64,000 nucleotides of DNA from Pseudomonas maumuensis (GTDB taxonomy: Bacteria > Pseudomonadota > Gammaproteobacteria > Pseudomonadales > Pseudomonadaceae), in the NCBI RefSeq assembly GCF_019139675.1, contig NZ_CP077077.1, positions 1,364,001 to 1,428,000 on the forward strand, written 5' to 3'. Below, piece by piece: positions 8,097 through 17,681 of the stretch (the first letter of the stretch is position 1; every line of letters begins with the position of its first letter). The translations under genes were made by a program, and so were the position numbers. The notes beneath the pieces are model-generated. The model saw nothing but the letters and a program-made list of their open reading frames with translations. It ran no database searches and was not told where the DNA came from.

Positions 8097-10943
8097 TCAA
8101 CCGGCGACGAGCACCCGGATTGCCTCGAGGCGCAGTGCCGCTTTCTCCAGCGCCGCCAGGCCCTCTTCGCGCTGCTTGCGCAGGGCGTCGATCTCGCTGT
8201 CGCGCACGCTCGGGTTGACGGCCTTCAACGCAGTCAGGCGCGCCAGCTCCTCGTCGGCTTCGGCGGTCAGGCGCTGCCGGGCCTGGGCCACGCGCTCGTC
8301 GTGGGTTGGCAGGACCTTGGCCTCGCCCGCGGCGATGCGCTTGGCCAGCACGTCGCGCTGGGCCTGGATGAACTTGTTGGCGCTGGCCTTGGGCACGCTT
8401 TCGAGCTGGTCGTTGAGAGTTTCGAAGGCCACCCGCGGGCCCAGGTCGTTGCCGTTGGTATCGAGCAGGCAGCGCAGCGCGGCCGGCGGCAGGTAGCGCC
8501 CCAGCTGCAGGCTGCGCGGTGCCACCACTTCGCTGACATAGAGCAGTTCGAGCAGCACGGTGCCGGGCTTGAGCGCCTTGTTCTTGATCAGCGCCACGGC
8601 GGTGTTGCCCATCGAGCCGGACAGCACCAGGTCCATGCCGCCCTGGACCATCGGGTGCTCCCAGGTGAGGAACTGCATGTCCTCGCGCGACAGCGCCTGG
8701 CCACGGTCGTAGGTGATGGTCACGCCTTCGTCGTCACCCAGCGGGAAGCTGGCGTCGAGCATCTTCTCGCTCGGCTTGAGGATCAGGGCGTTTTCCGAGT
8801 GGTCCTCGCTGTCGATACCGAAGGCGTCGAACAGGGTTTCCATGTAGATCGGCAGGGCGAACTGGTCGTCTTGCTCGAGGATCGCCTCGACCAGCGCCTG
8901 GCCTTCGCCAGCACCACCGGAGTTGAGCTCCAGCAGGCGGTCGCGACCGGTGTGCAGCTCGGCCTCCAGGCGCTCGCGTTCGGCACGGGCCTCGCCGACC
9001 AGCTGGGTCCAGCCTTTGTCGTCGCCACCGGCCAGCTGTTGCAGCAGGCGCGGGCCGAACTGATGTTGCAGGGCGTTGCCGGTCGGGCAGGTGTTGAGGA
9101 AGGCGTTGAGGCCTTCGTGGTACCACTGGAACAGGCGCTCCTGCGGGCTGTCCTGCAGGTACGGGATGTGCAGTTGGATCGTGTGCTTCTGGCCGATCCG
9201 GTCGAGGCGGCCGATGCGTTGCTCGAGCAGGTCCGGGTGGGCCGGCAGGTCGAACATCACCAGGTGATGGGCGAACTGGAAGTTGCGGCCTTCGCTGCCG
9301 ATCTCGGAACACACCAGCACCTGGGCGCCGAACTCTTCGTCGGCGAAGTAGGCGGCGGCGCGGTCACGCTCGAGGATGCTCATGCCTTCATGGAACACCG
9401 AGGCCGGGATGCCGGAGCGCACGCGCAGGGCGTCTTCCAGGTCCATGGCGGTCTCGGCGTGGGCGCAGATCACCAGGACCTTGGTGCGCTTGAGCATCTT
9501 CAGGGTGTCGATCAACCAGTCGACCCGAGGGTCGAAACGCCACCAGCGCTCGTCGTCGCCGGCTTCGCCCTGGGCCTGGAAGGCCACTTCCGGGTACAGC
9601 TCGGCGCGCTCGCCCGAAGGCAGGTCGGCGTAGGCTTCGGGGTTGGCCAGCGGGTAGGGGTGCAGTTGGCGCTCGGGGAAGCCCTGGATCGCCGCACGGG
9701 TGTTGCGGAACAGCACGCGGCCGGTACCGTGGCGGTCGAGCAGTTCGCGGATCAGGCGCGCGCTGGCCTGGCTGTCGCCATCGCTGACCGCGGCCAGCAG
9801 TGCTTCGCCTTCGGCGCCGAGGAAGCCCTGGATGGTGGCGTGGGCTTTCGGCGACAGACGGCCTTCGTCGAGCAGCTCCTGTACCGCTTCGGCCACAGGG
9901 CGATAGTGCTCGCTTTCGGCGCGGAAGGCGGCCAGGTCGTGGAAGCGGTTGGGGTCGAGCAGGCGCAGGCGGGCGAAGTGGCTGTCCTGGCCAAGCTGTT
10001 CAGGCGTGGCGGTAAGCAGCAGCACGCCCGGGATCACTTGGGCCAGTTGCTCGACCAGCGCGTACTCGGGGCTGGCTTGTTCTTCGTGCCAGACCAGGTG
10101 ATGGGCCTCGTCGACCACCATCAGGTCCCAGCCGGCGGCGAACAGCGCGTCCTGGGCCTTTTCGTCCTCGACCAGCCACTCCAGCGCGACCAGCGCCAGC
10201 TGGGCATCCTCGAACGGGTTGCTGGCGTCGCTTTCGATGAAGCGCTCGGCGTCGAACAGCGCAACCTGCAGGTTGAAGCGCCGGCGCATTTCCACTAGCC
10301 ACTGGTGCTGGAGGTTTTCCGGCACCAGGATCAGCACGCGGCTGGCGCGACCGGACAGCAGCTGGCGGTGGATGACCAGGCCGGCCTCGATGGTCTTGCC
10401 CAGGCCCACTTCGTCGGCCAGCAGTACGCGGGGAGCGATGCGGTCGGCCACTTCACGGGCGATGTGCAGCTGGTGGGCGATGGGCTGGGCACGCACGCCA
10501 CCCAGGCCCCATAGCGTGGAGAGCATCTGCTTGCTGGTGTGCTGCAGGGTGTTGTAGCGCAGCGAGAACCACGACAGCGGGTCGATCTGCCCGGCGAACA
10601 GGCGGTCGCTGGCCAGGCGGAACTGGATGAAGTTGGACAGCTGCGTCTCGGGCAGTGTGCGCGGTTGGTTCTGCGGGTCGATGCCGTGGTAGACCATCAG
10701 GCCGTCGATGTCCTCGACCTCCTGCACGGTCAGCTTCCAGCCTTCGAAATGGGTGATCAGGTCGCCTGGCGAGAAACGCACGCGGGTCAGCGGCGCATTG
10801 CGTAGCGAGTACTGGCGGGTGTCGCCCGTGGCCGGGTAGAGCACGGTCAACAGGCGGCCATCCTGCGCCAGGATGGTCCCAAGACCGAGCTCGGCCTCGC
10901 TGTCGCTGATCCAGCGTTGCCCCGGTTGATACTGCTGCGCCAT
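8097..10943 (-). CDS. rapA: RapA (HepA), RNA polymerase-associated SWI2/SNF2 ATPase
   Basis: This 948-residue protein matches RapA, the ATPase that binds core RNA polymerase and helps release and recycle it after transcription. N-terminal Tudor-like domains cover about residues 1-110. The helicase core follows: Walker A DEVGLGKT near 177-184, the Walker B box DEAH at 278-281, and the arginine-finger motif [11 protein letters not shown] in the second lobe. A long RapA-specific C-terminal region completes it. The ATG at 10943 gives the canonical [11 protein letters not shown] start. It is transcribed alone. Length is close to the 968 residues of the E. coli protein. Confidence 0.97.
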   Translation of the reverse strand: MAQQYQPGQRWISDSEAELGLGTILAQDGRLLTVLYPATGDTRQYSLRNAPLTRVRFSPGDLITHFEGWKLTVQEVEDIDGLMVYHGIDPQNQPRTLPETQLSNFIQFRLASDRLFAGQIDPLSWFSLRYNTLQHTSKQMLSTLWGLGGVRAQPIAHQLHIAREVADRIAPRVLLADEVGLGKTIEAGLVIHRQLLSGRASRVLILVPENLQHQWLVEMRRRFNLQVALFDAERFIESDASNPFEDAQLALVALEWLVEDEKAQDALFAAGWDLMVVDEAHHLVWHEEQASPEYALVEQLAQVIPGVLLLTATPEQLGQDSHFARLRLLDPNRFHDLAAFRAESEHYRPVAEAVQELLDEGRLSPKAHATIQGFLGAEGEALLAAVSDGDSQASARLIRELLDRHGTGRVLFRNTRAAIQGFPERQLHPYPLANPEAYADLPSGERAELYPEVAFQAQGEAGDDERWWRFDPRVDWLIDTLKMLKRTKVLVICAHAETAMDLEDALRVRSGIPASVFHEGMSILERDRAAAYFADEEFGAQVLVCSEIGSEGRNFQFAHHLVMFDLPAHPDLLEQRIGRLDRIGQKHTIQLHIPYLQDSPQERLFQWYHEGLNAFLNTCPTGNALQHQFGPRLLQQLAGGDDKGWTQLVGEARAERERLEAELHTGRDRLLELNSGGAGEGQALVEAILEQDDQFALPIYMETLFDAFGIDSEDHSENALILKPSEKMLDASFPLGDDEGVTITYDRGQALSREDMQFLTWEHPMVQGGMDLVLSGSMGNTAVALIKNKALKPGTVLLELLYVSEVVAPRSLQLGRYLPPAALRCLLDTNGNDLGPRVAFETLNDQLESVPKASANKFIQAQRDVLAKRIAAGEAKVLPTHDERVAQARQRLTAEADEELARLTALKAVNPSVRDSEIDALRKQREEGLAALEKAALRLEAIRVLVAG

Positions 10944-11067
10944 ACTGCCAAAACTCCCGCGATGAAAAAGCTGGCCATGTTACCGGATCGGCTGCGCCAG
11001 ACCAAAGAATCTCAGTGAGTCTAGCGTGTTCATCGACGAACACCCGTCACGAGGGCCATGCGCCAAC

Positions 11068-11760
11068 ATGTTTGCCAAGCACCGCTGGTTGAATGTCACC
11101 TTGGGCCTGGGCAGCCTGGCGCTGCTGGCCGCCTGCGAACAGAAAAGCTTCGAGATCCTGCCGCCGATCCCGGTCGAGCAACTGGAAGTGCTCGGCGTGC
11201 AGACGCCGATCAAGAGCGTGCATTTCCATGACCGCGAGGGCGAGGGCCTGCTGGTGCTGAGCCGGGTCGATGGCCAGGCCACCGACCCCGATACCGAGGA
11301 GGAAGTCGACAAGGTGGTGCTCAAGGCCACCCTGTATGGCCGCGCCGCCAGTGCCGATGTCTTCAAGCCGCGCTGGCAGATCGAGCAGGAGACCACCTGC
11401 GCCGGCCTCGACCTCGACGTCGACTTCTATACCGATGTCAGTGATGTCGGCGACCTGAACAAGGACGGTGTCGCCGAAGTGACGGTGGCCAGCCATGCCT
11501 TCTGCGGTGGCGGTATCGACCCCCACGACATCGCCATCGAGATGCGTGAAGGCCAGGCGACCTACACCATCACCGGCCAGTCGCTAATCAGCCCGCCCGG
11601 TGAAGACCCGTTCGGCGGCGAGCGCGAAGACAGCGCCTCGTTGAAGAATGCCCCGCCAGGTGTGCGCGAACATATGGATGCGGTCTGGCAGCAGGTCTAC
11701 AAGCGGCCATGGAGCGAGTCGAGCCCTTCCCCAGACGATCCGGACGAAGACGCCGAGTAG
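11068..11760 (+). CDS. Putative lipoprotein of unknown function
   Basis: This 230-residue protein has a lipoprotein signal peptide with the lipobox LLAAC at about residues 18-22, so it is predicted to be lipidated at Cys22. The mature part contains an Asp-rich turn (YTDVSDVGDLNKDGVAEV) like the calcium-loop repeats of integrin/VCBS-type proteins. The C-terminus is acidic (DDPDEDAE). I chose the ATG at 11068 because it starts the signal peptide directly; a GTG at 11026 would put 14 residues before it. I do not recognise a function. Confidence 0.8.
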   Translation: MFAKHRWLNVTLGLGSLALLAACEQKSFEILPPIPVEQLEVLGVQTPIKSVHFHDREGEGLLVLSRVDGQATDPDTEEEVDKVVLKATLYGRAASADVFKPRWQIEQETTCAGLDLDVDFYTDVSDVGDLNKDGVAEVTVASHAFCGGGIDPHDIAIEMREGQATYTITGQSLISPPGEDPFGGEREDSASLKNAPPGVREHMDAVWQQVYKRPWSESSPSPDDPDEDAE

Positions 11761-11872
11761 GCCCGCGCTATACTCCAGCGCAATGCGGCGTTGTGACACG
11801 CCGCACACCCTCGACCGCAGGCATTCAAGGCGGCGCACCACCAGCCGACAACAAGGCTACAGGAGACCTCCC

Positions 11873-12199
11873 ATGCTGCCGCCGATCATCCCACTCAGTG
11901 CCGCCCCCGTGACCTCGCAACACGATCCGGTCAAGCCACCGCCGACCATTGCGCCGGTGGTGCCCACGCAAGCGACCTCCAGCGATGGCACCATCGACCT
12001 GAAGAATCATCGCGACCCCGAGGAGCAGGCCCTGCTACTGCGCGATGAGCAGCGCCGCCAACAACAACGGCGCAAGCAGGCCGAAGGCGAGCGTTATGAT
12101 GCCGTACCGGGCGATGAGCTCAATGCCGACAACACCGTGCCGGTGGCGCCGCTGGGCGAGCGCACGCGCCAGGGGTTGCTGGTGGATATCGAAGTCTGA
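11873..12199 (+). CDS. Small Pro/Gln-rich hypothetical protein
   Basis: This is a 108-residue soluble protein with a proline-rich N-terminal half (PPIIPLSAAP, KPPPTIAPVVP) and a charged stretch of low complexity, LLLRDEQRRQQQRRKQAEG. No domain is recognisable and the sequence looks disordered. The ATG at 11873 follows AGGAG by 7 bases, a strong ribosome site, which supports it as a real gene even though it is simple in composition. It lies 112 bp after the lipoprotein gene on the same strand. Confidence 0.7.
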   Translation: MLPPIIPLSAAPVTSQHDPVKPPPTIAPVVPTQATSSDGTIDLKNHRDPEEQALLLRDEQRRQQQRRKQAEGERYDAVPGDELNADNTVPVAPLGERTRQGLLVDIEV

Positions 12200-12258
12200 C
12201 TAGTCAGCGCCCCCGCAAGCCTTCATCATTGAGGCCTCTGCTGTCCGTCGAGCCCGCC

Positions 12259-12420
12259 ATGAGCCAAGACAAACTGATTGACTTCGGTGCCGAACGCGCC
12301 AAACGCATCCACGACCTCAACGATAAGCGTCTGGACGACATGCGCCAGGCCTTCGAGCAGGCCATGCCGCTGGGGCAGGCCAAGAAGAAAAAGCCCAAGG
12401 GCAAACCTAAGAAGCGCTGA
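12259..12420 (+). CDS. Small basic hypothetical protein
   Basis: This 53-residue protein has an amphipathic helical middle (ERAKRIHDLNDKRLDDMRQA) and a strongly basic tail (KKKKPKGKPKKR). The tail suggests contact with nucleic acid or anionic membrane, but that is only inference. The ATG at 12259 (MSQDKLIDF) is preferred over an in-frame start at 12229, whose extra ten residues look unrelated to a folded N-terminus. It lies 59 bp after the Pro/Gln-rich gene and may share its transcript. Confidence 0.65.
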   Translation: MSQDKLIDFGAERAKRIHDLNDKRLDDMRQAFEQAMPLGQAKKKKPKGKPKKR

Positions 12421-12555
12421 AACTTGATGCAGGTCAACCCTGCACCCGCCTCCCGCGCCCGGCTCCGGGCGCCATTGACTCCGGTCAATTTTCCCCCTCC
12501 TCGCATTGGTTACCTTGCACCCATCGGATGACGGCACATCAAGGGAGGAGCCGAC

Positions 12556-12672
12556 ATGTTCTTCGACAACGTGGTTATCGCCGGGGTGGTAACAGTCGGG
12601 TTGATGTTGGCCTTCTTCGCCGGTCTGGGCATTTTCATCTGGAAGGACTCGAAAAAGCGCAACCAGCGCTGA
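12556..12672 (+). CDS. 38-residue single-span membrane protein
   Basis: This short gene encodes MFFDNVVIAGVV followed by one hydrophobic helix (about residues 7-28) and a basic end, DSKKRNQR, implying an inner-membrane anchor with the C-terminus in the cytoplasm. GGGAGGAG lies 5-12 bases upstream and a textbook terminator follows 34 bp after the stop, both good signs of a real gene. I do not recognise the family. Small proteins of this kind are often subunits or regulators of larger membrane complexes. Confidence 0.65.
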   Translation: MFFDNVVIAGVVTVGLMLAFFAGLGIFIWKDSKKRNQR

Positions 12673-12705
12673 TCCTTCCCGATACACGAGCACGCAAGGC
12701 ATTTA

Positions 12706-12731
12706 GGGCGACTTCGGTCGCCCATTTTTTT
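12706..12731 (+). terminator. Rho-independent terminator
   Basis: A 7-bp stem (GGGCGAC at 12706-12712, GTCGCCC at 12717-12723) with a TTCG tetraloop is followed by ATTTTTTT. It ends the plus-strand run of small genes. Confidence 0.92.
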
Positions 12732-12803
12732 GCCCGCTCGAAACGCCAGTCCTAACAGGGACCGTGAGTCTTCGCTGGGGCTCTGTGCGAGCCCGCTGCC
12801 ACA

Positions 12804-14099
12804 TCATTTCTCAGCGACGTTGGCCTTTCCCTGGCGGGTTTCGATTTCGCCGATCAGGCGTTTGGCCAACGCCGGGTAGTTCTCGTCGAAGTGATGTCCG
12901 CCGGGTAGCTTCATGCGTTCACCCACTGCGGTCTTATCCGTGCAGCCACTCTCGTCGGTCTCTTCGACGCCATAGATGCACACCACTTTGGATGCCGGCA
13001 GCCTGGCCATTTCCGGCCCGGTCGGGGCCTCTTGCCCTTCCTTGCCCAGCCAGCCCTCGACCTCGATCTCAAAACTGCCGCTGCGGGCAAATGCGAGCAG
13101 GATCACCGCATCGATGCGCTTCTGGTCGTCCGCGGAAAGGCGGTTATAGATAGCTGGCAGTACATCGGCACCGAACGAATAGCCGGTCAGCACGAAGCGC
13201 TTGGTGCCCCATTTCTGACGATAGTGCTGCATCAGTTCGGACAGGTCGGTGGCGCTCTGTTCCGGGGTCTTGTGCTGCCAGTAGTAGCGCAGGGTATCGA
13301 TGCCGACCACCGGGTAGCCAAGCTTGGCCATCTCGCCGGCCACATCGCGGTCCAGATCGCGCCAGCCACCGTCGCCGGAAAGGAACAGGGTGACGGTGTC
13401 GGTGGTCTGCCCGGCCGGGACTTCCACCACCGGGATGGCCAGGGCGTTGCCATCATGACCGACCAGGGCCTGGGTCAACTGCGCCTTGAGTACCTGGGGC
13501 AGGTGGATGTCGTAGTCGGCGATGCTGGTCTCGGCGTTGGCCTGGTCGCGCACGAAGGCGGCGCTGGCGTCATCCGGGTTGTCGTTCCAGGCCACATTCC
13601 AGTGGCCATGGGCGGCGGACTTGGGCAGGGCGGCCTGGCAGCCGGGCTGCTCGACGGTGAAATCCACCGAGATGGCTCGCGCCTTGTCATCGCCTTGCGC
13701 GGCCAGCCAGCGCCAGGCCTGGGCGGCGCCTGGGCCGATACCGGCAACCAGGGTCGGTTTGTCGGCCAGTCGAGTCAGGGCCTGGTCCATCGCGGCCTGC
13801 TGTTTGGCGCAATCGGCCGGCGGCAGGACCACCTGCACCAGCTGGGCCTCGCCGGCCTGGCTCAGGTCGAGCAGTTGCTTGTCGGTCAGGGCTTGGTCCT
13901 GGGGCACGCCGATGGCCACCCGGGCCTTGGCATGCACGCCGGGAGTGGCGCGGGTCAGGGCGCTGCCGTCGTCGAGCGTGAGGTGCTCCAGACGTGCCTC
14001 GGGGGCCGGGCGGGTCCACAGCCAGAAGGCCGCGCCACCGGCCAGCACGGCGAGCAACAGGGGAATCAGTACGTACAGCCAATAGCGTCGGATCATCAA
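12804..14099 (-). CDS. VirJ/AcvB-family aminoacyl-phosphatidylglycerol hydrolase
   Basis: This 431-residue alpha/beta-hydrolase is anchored by one N-terminal membrane helix (residues 5-27) with the rest in the periplasm. The nucleophile elbow is GYSFGADVLP, and SGDGGWRDLD precedes it as in VirJ proteins. AcvB/VirJ proteins hydrolyse lysyl-phosphatidylglycerol, and P. aeruginosa PA0919 removes alanine from alanyl-phosphatidylglycerol. It overlaps the stop of the upstream mprF gene by 4 bases, so synthase and hydrolase are probably translationally coupled. Which amino acid is handled is not visible here. Confidence 0.88.
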   Translation of the reverse strand: MMIRRYWLYVLIPLLLAVLAGGAAFWLWTRPAPEARLEHLTLDDGSALTRATPGVHAKARVAIGVPQDQALTDKQLLDLSQAGEAQLVQVVLPPADCAKQQAAMDQALTRLADKPTLVAGIGPGAAQAWRWLAAQGDDKARAISVDFTVEQPGCQAALPKSAAHGHWNVAWNDNPDDASAAFVRDQANAETSIADYDIHLPQVLKAQLTQALVGHDGNALAIPVVEVPAGQTTDTVTLFLSGDGGWRDLDRDVAGEMAKLGYPVVGIDTLRYYWQHKTPEQSATDLSELMQHYRQKWGTKRFVLTGYSFGADVLPAIYNRLSADDQKRIDAVILLAFARSGSFEIEVEGWLGKEGQEAPTGPEMARLPASKVVCIYGVEETDESGCTDKTAVGERMKLPGGHHFDENYPALAKRLIGEIETRQGKANVAEK

Positions 14100-16738
14100 C
14101 GTTTCACCAATCCAGTCAGGCCACCAGCGATCAGGGCGGCGGTGTCAGCCAGTGCCACCAGCGGGTCGAGCCCGGCCGGCACGGCCATGTAGCGGGGTTC
14201 CCAGTCCGGCTGGAACTTGTCCTTGAAGCGCCGCAGGCCCTGGAAGTTGTAGAGCTGCTCGCCGCGCTGGAACACCATTGATCCCAGGCGCTGGGTCAAA
14301 GGGGCGCCACGCCGCGGCTGCAAGCCGGAAAGCGGGACCATTCCCAGGCTGAAGCGGCCATAGTCGTGGCTTTTGTAGTGCAGGATCAGACCGACCATCA
14401 TGAACTCCATGGTCAGCTTCGGCGCTTCTGGATGCGCGCGCATCAGGTCGAGGCTGGCCAGCTCGTTGCTGTGGGTCTCCAGCAGGTTGGCGAAGGCCAC
14501 CGGACGGCCCTGGAAGCGGATCAGCGCGATACGGAAATGCTGCAGGTATTCGGGGCTGAAGCGGCCGAGGGAGAAGCCTTTTTCGCGCACGTTCTTGCCG
14601 CTGAGCCAAGCGTCGGAGATCTCCTTGAGTGCCTCCAGCGGAGCGTGACCAGGCTCATGGATCTCCAGGGCCAGGCCGTCGCGGCCGCCGCGGTTCCAGG
14701 TGTAGCGCAGGTCCTTCATTTCCTTGCCCTTGGCATCGATATTGAAGCGGCGCAGGTCGACCCGCGCTTCCTCGCCGAGCTTGATCGCGGTCAGGCCGAT
14801 GTCCATGTAGAACGGCAGGTTCTCCGCACGCACCTGGTAGAACACCGGGCGCGCATGGTGCAGGTCGCACAGGTCGCGGAACTGCCAGATCATTTCGGCG
14901 CGTTCCTGCGCTGGGCCGATCGGGTCGTACAGGGCCACCAGGCTGCGGCCGCGGCGGGCATACATCAGGAAGGCGTTGTCGCGAGGGTGGAACAGCAACG
15001 CTTTGTCGCCGGTCAGGGCCAGGCCGCCATCAGGCTGGTCGGAGGCGAGCAGGATGCGGTTGGCGCGCTGCAGTTCTTCTTCGCTGGGCAGGTGGATCAC
15101 TGGCCGGGCGGTGCGTAGCAGCCAGGTCAGGGCGACGATCACCAGCAGCACGGCGCTGCCCAGCGCGGCCCGCAAGGCCCGCGGCGCATCGGCATCGAGG
15201 GTGAACTGCCACCACAGTTTATGGGTGTAGGGCACGTCCTGGTAGGCGAACAGCAGCAGCCACACCGAGGCGCCGACCACGCAGGCGCTGGCCACCAGAT
15301 AGACCGGCGAGAACGGCAGCTCCAGCAGGCGGCTGGGGCGGTAGAACGAGCGGCGGAACAGGGCGAGCAGGGCAGCGGTGAAGCACATCAGGCTGGCTTC
15401 TTCCCAGTCGAAGCCCTTGAGCAGCGACAGCACCGCGCCCACCAGCAGCAACACGGTGGTCAACAGCCAGGCGGCCGACAGGCGCCGACGCAGACCCTGG
15501 GCGAGCAGCAGGCAGAGAACGCCGATCAGGCTGGCGCCGAAGTGTGAGGCATCGATCAGGCGGTGCGGGATCAGGAAGCCCATGTGCTCCAGACGGCTGT
15601 CGATCTCCGGGGTAGCGCCGGAGAACAACAACACCACGCCGGAGAGGAATACCAAGATCGCCAGTACCGGCGCTGCCAGGCCCGAGGCTGCGCGGATCGC
15701 CTGCTGGGCGACCATCAGCCGGCGGGCTTCGTTGGCCAGCAGCAGTACGCAGGCCACCAGCAACGGCAGCACCACGTAGATCAGCCGGTACAGCAGCAGG
15801 GCGGCCGCCAGTGGCGCCGCGCCCAGCTGGTTGGCGAAGGCGGCCAGCAGGATCGCCTCGAACACCCCGACGCCACCCGGCACATGGCTGAGCACCCCGG
15901 CGGCGAGGGCGAGCAGGTAGACCAGCACGAACGCGCCAAAGGGCGGGGCTTCGGGTAGCAGCAAATAAAGCACAGTGGCGGCGGCGGCGACATCCAGGGC
16001 GGTGATCAGCAGTTGCAACGCAGTCAGGCGCGCGCCTGGCAGGCGCAGGGTGCGGCGGCCGAACTGCACCAGCAGGTTGTCGGCCAGCGGCTGTTCAGGC
16101 AGGCGACGGCGGTACAGGCCCATGACCAGGGCTACCGCCGCGACCAGCACGGCGATGGCGATACCGCCCAGCAGCGGCGCAGGCAAGCGCAGCGCCGTTG
16201 CCGCTGCCGGCAGGTCGCTCAAGGTGGCCAGTGCCGCCAGCGGCGGCAGCGCGCAGCCCAGCGAAAGGCTGGCGAACACCGTCATGCGCGCGACCTCTGC
16301 GGCGCCCAAACCTTGACGGGCATAGAGGCGATAACGCACCGAGCCACCCGACAGCATCGACAGGCCTATCGCGTTGCCAATGGCGAAGGCGCTGAAGCCC
16401 CCGAGCACCAGGGTGCGGCGAGGCAGTTGCACGGCGGCATAGCGGCTGGCCGACCATTCGTAACCGAGCAGGATCACGAAGCCGACCAACGTGGCCAGCA
16501 GCGCGCCGAGCAGCGACTGGGTCGGTACGCTGAGCATCGCATCATGCAGGGCGTAGATATCCAGTTCGCTCAACAGATGGCGGCAGGCAATCAGGCCCAT
16601 GGCGAACAGCAGCAATGTCAGCGCCAATCCCAGCGGCTGACGGTATTTGCTCAGGCGTTCCAGCCAGGGCAGGCGCTGCGCCGCCGCCGGCAAGGCCGTG
16701 GTCAACGGTGCCTGGGGCTCGGGAGTGGGGGCGGTCAT
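14096..16738 (-). CDS. mprF: MprF-type aminoacyl-phosphatidylglycerol synthase/flippase
   Basis: This 880-residue integral membrane protein uses aminoacyl-tRNA to put an amino acid on phosphatidylglycerol and moves the lipid to the outer leaflet, lowering surface negative charge. The N-terminal two thirds form the polytopic flippase domain (for example LSHVPGGVGVFEAILL). The C-terminal cytosolic DUF2156 synthase domain holds NRGGRDGL, EISDAWLSGK and FMMVGLILHY. The ATG at 16738 with GAGG upstream is preferred; another start 12 codons upstream lacks support. It forms a two-gene operon with the hydrolase, as PA0920-PA0919 do in P. aeruginosa, where the product is alanyl-PG; alanine or lysine specificity remains open. 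Confidence 0.93.
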   Translation of the reverse strand: MTAPTPEPQAPLTTALPAAAQRLPWLERLSKYRQPLGLALTLLLFAMGLIACRHLLSELDIYALHDAMLSVPTQSLLGALLATLVGFVILLGYEWSASRYAAVQLPRRTLVLGGFSAFAIGNAIGLSMLSGGSVRYRLYARQGLGAAEVARMTVFASLSLGCALPPLAALATLSDLPAAATALRLPAPLLGGIAIAVLVAAVALVMGLYRRRLPEQPLADNLLVQFGRRTLRLPGARLTALQLLITALDVAAAATVLYLLLPEAPPFGAFVLVYLLALAAGVLSHVPGGVGVFEAILLAAFANQLGAAPLAAALLLYRLIYVVLPLLVACVLLLANEARRLMVAQQAIRAASGLAAPVLAILVFLSGVVLLFSGATPEIDSRLEHMGFLIPHRLIDASHFGASLIGVLCLLLAQGLRRRLSAAWLLTTVLLLVGAVLSLLKGFDWEEASLMCFTAALLALFRRSFYRPSRLLELPFSPVYLVASACVVGASVWLLLFAYQDVPYTHKLWWQFTLDADAPRALRAALGSAVLLVIVALTWLLRTARPVIHLPSEEELQRANRILLASDQPDGGLALTGDKALLFHPRDNAFLMYARRGRSLVALYDPIGPAQERAEMIWQFRDLCDLHHARPVFYQVRAENLPFYMDIGLTAIKLGEEARVDLRRFNIDAKGKEMKDLRYTWNRGGRDGLALEIHEPGHAPLEALKEISDAWLSGKNVREKGFSLGRFSPEYLQHFRIALIRFQGRPVAFANLLETHSNELASLDLMRAHPEAPKLTMEFMMVGLILHYKSHDYGRFSLGMVPLSGLQPRRGAPLTQRLGSMVFQRGEQLYNFQGLRRFKDKFQPDWEPRYMAVPAGLDPLVALADTAALIAGGLTGLVKR

Positions 16739-16940
16739 GGAGTGCCTCGTGCGCAACGCGCGAGGTGAAGGCAAGGTGCGGCCAAGTGAAAGTCCCTTTG
16801 GAAAAACGTATCCGAATATTACTCCGCGCCGGCGGCTTAATCTGTTTCAGGATAGTTAAAGATAGTTCATTCAGCCGTCTGCAAGGGCTGGAACCAGGGC
16901 TTGGCGAGGAGGAATCGAAAGGGTAGGGGCTGAATGCAAC

Positions 16941-16973
16941 AAGCCCCGCACTGTCTTGCGACAGGCGGGGCTT
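16941..16973 (-). terminator. Terminator of the first tRNA-fMet gene
   Basis: AAGCCCCGC at 16941-16949 and CTGTC pair with GACAG and GCGGGGCTT (ending 16973), with one bulged A. It lies 14 bp beyond the tRNA 3' end on the minus strand. Confidence 0.8.
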
Positions 16974-16986
16974 GTTCTGACGAATA

Positions 16987-17063
<77 letters not shown>

Positions 17064-17151
17064 TCAGAGGGGCGCATTCTACGTATTTGCCATGGCTTGT
17101 CAAGGCTTGATATGGCATTGGCTGCGATTGGAAAAACAGAGGTCAATAAAA

Positions 17152-17177
17152 AAGGCCACTGCGTGAACAGTGGCCTT
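17152..17177 (-). terminator. Terminator of the second tRNA-fMet gene
   Basis: AAGGCCACTG (17152-17161) pairs with CAGTGGCCTT (17168-17177) around a 6-nt loop, and the minus strand continues TTTTTTATT. It lies 10 bp after the tRNA 3' end. Confidence 0.92.
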
Positions 17178-17187
17178 TTCTTGAATC

Positions 17188-17264
<77 letters not shown>

Positions 17265-17364
17265 CCTGTTGGGTCGAATTCTACGGATTTCCCAACCGCT
17301 GTCAAGCGTTACTGCTTGATTTTTCGTAGGTTTTTCCTTCGGGGTAAATATAGACGCAATAAAA

Positions 17365-17390
17365 AAGGCCACTGTATGAACAGTGGCCTT
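17365..17390 (-). terminator. Terminator of the third tRNA-fMet gene
   Basis: The stem is the same as at 17152-17177 (AAGGCCACTG / CAGTGGCCTT) with loop TATGAA and a minus-strand U-tract. The near-identity of the two hairpins indicates duplication of tRNA plus terminator as a unit. Confidence 0.92.
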
Positions 17391-17400
17391 TTCTTGAATC

Positions 17401-17477
<77 letters not shown>

Positions 17478-17650
17478 CCTGTGAGATCGAATTCTACGGA
17501 TTTTCCTTTGCCTGTCAAGCATTTCCTCAAGAAAATCCTTTTTCGTTCAAACCCTTAGCGTGCCAGATCGCGCCGCAGCTCAGTGCCGACGGGGCTTGCA
17601 GGCCGATTGTCCAGTCCAGGCTGTCTCGTCCGTTGGCCATGCGCTAATAT

Positions 17651-17666
17651 CTGTATGAATTTACAG
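17651..17666 (+). promoter_or_regulatory. LexA (SOS) box of dinB
   Basis: CTGTATGAATTTACAG matches the gammaproteobacterial LexA consensus CTGT-N8-ACAG exactly. It lies 15 bp upstream of the dinB start and directly after a -10-like TAATAT at 17645-17650, where bound LexA would block initiation. This predicts DNA-damage induction of dinB. Confidence 0.9.
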
Positions 17667-17681
17667 TAGTGGCTGTCGTCC

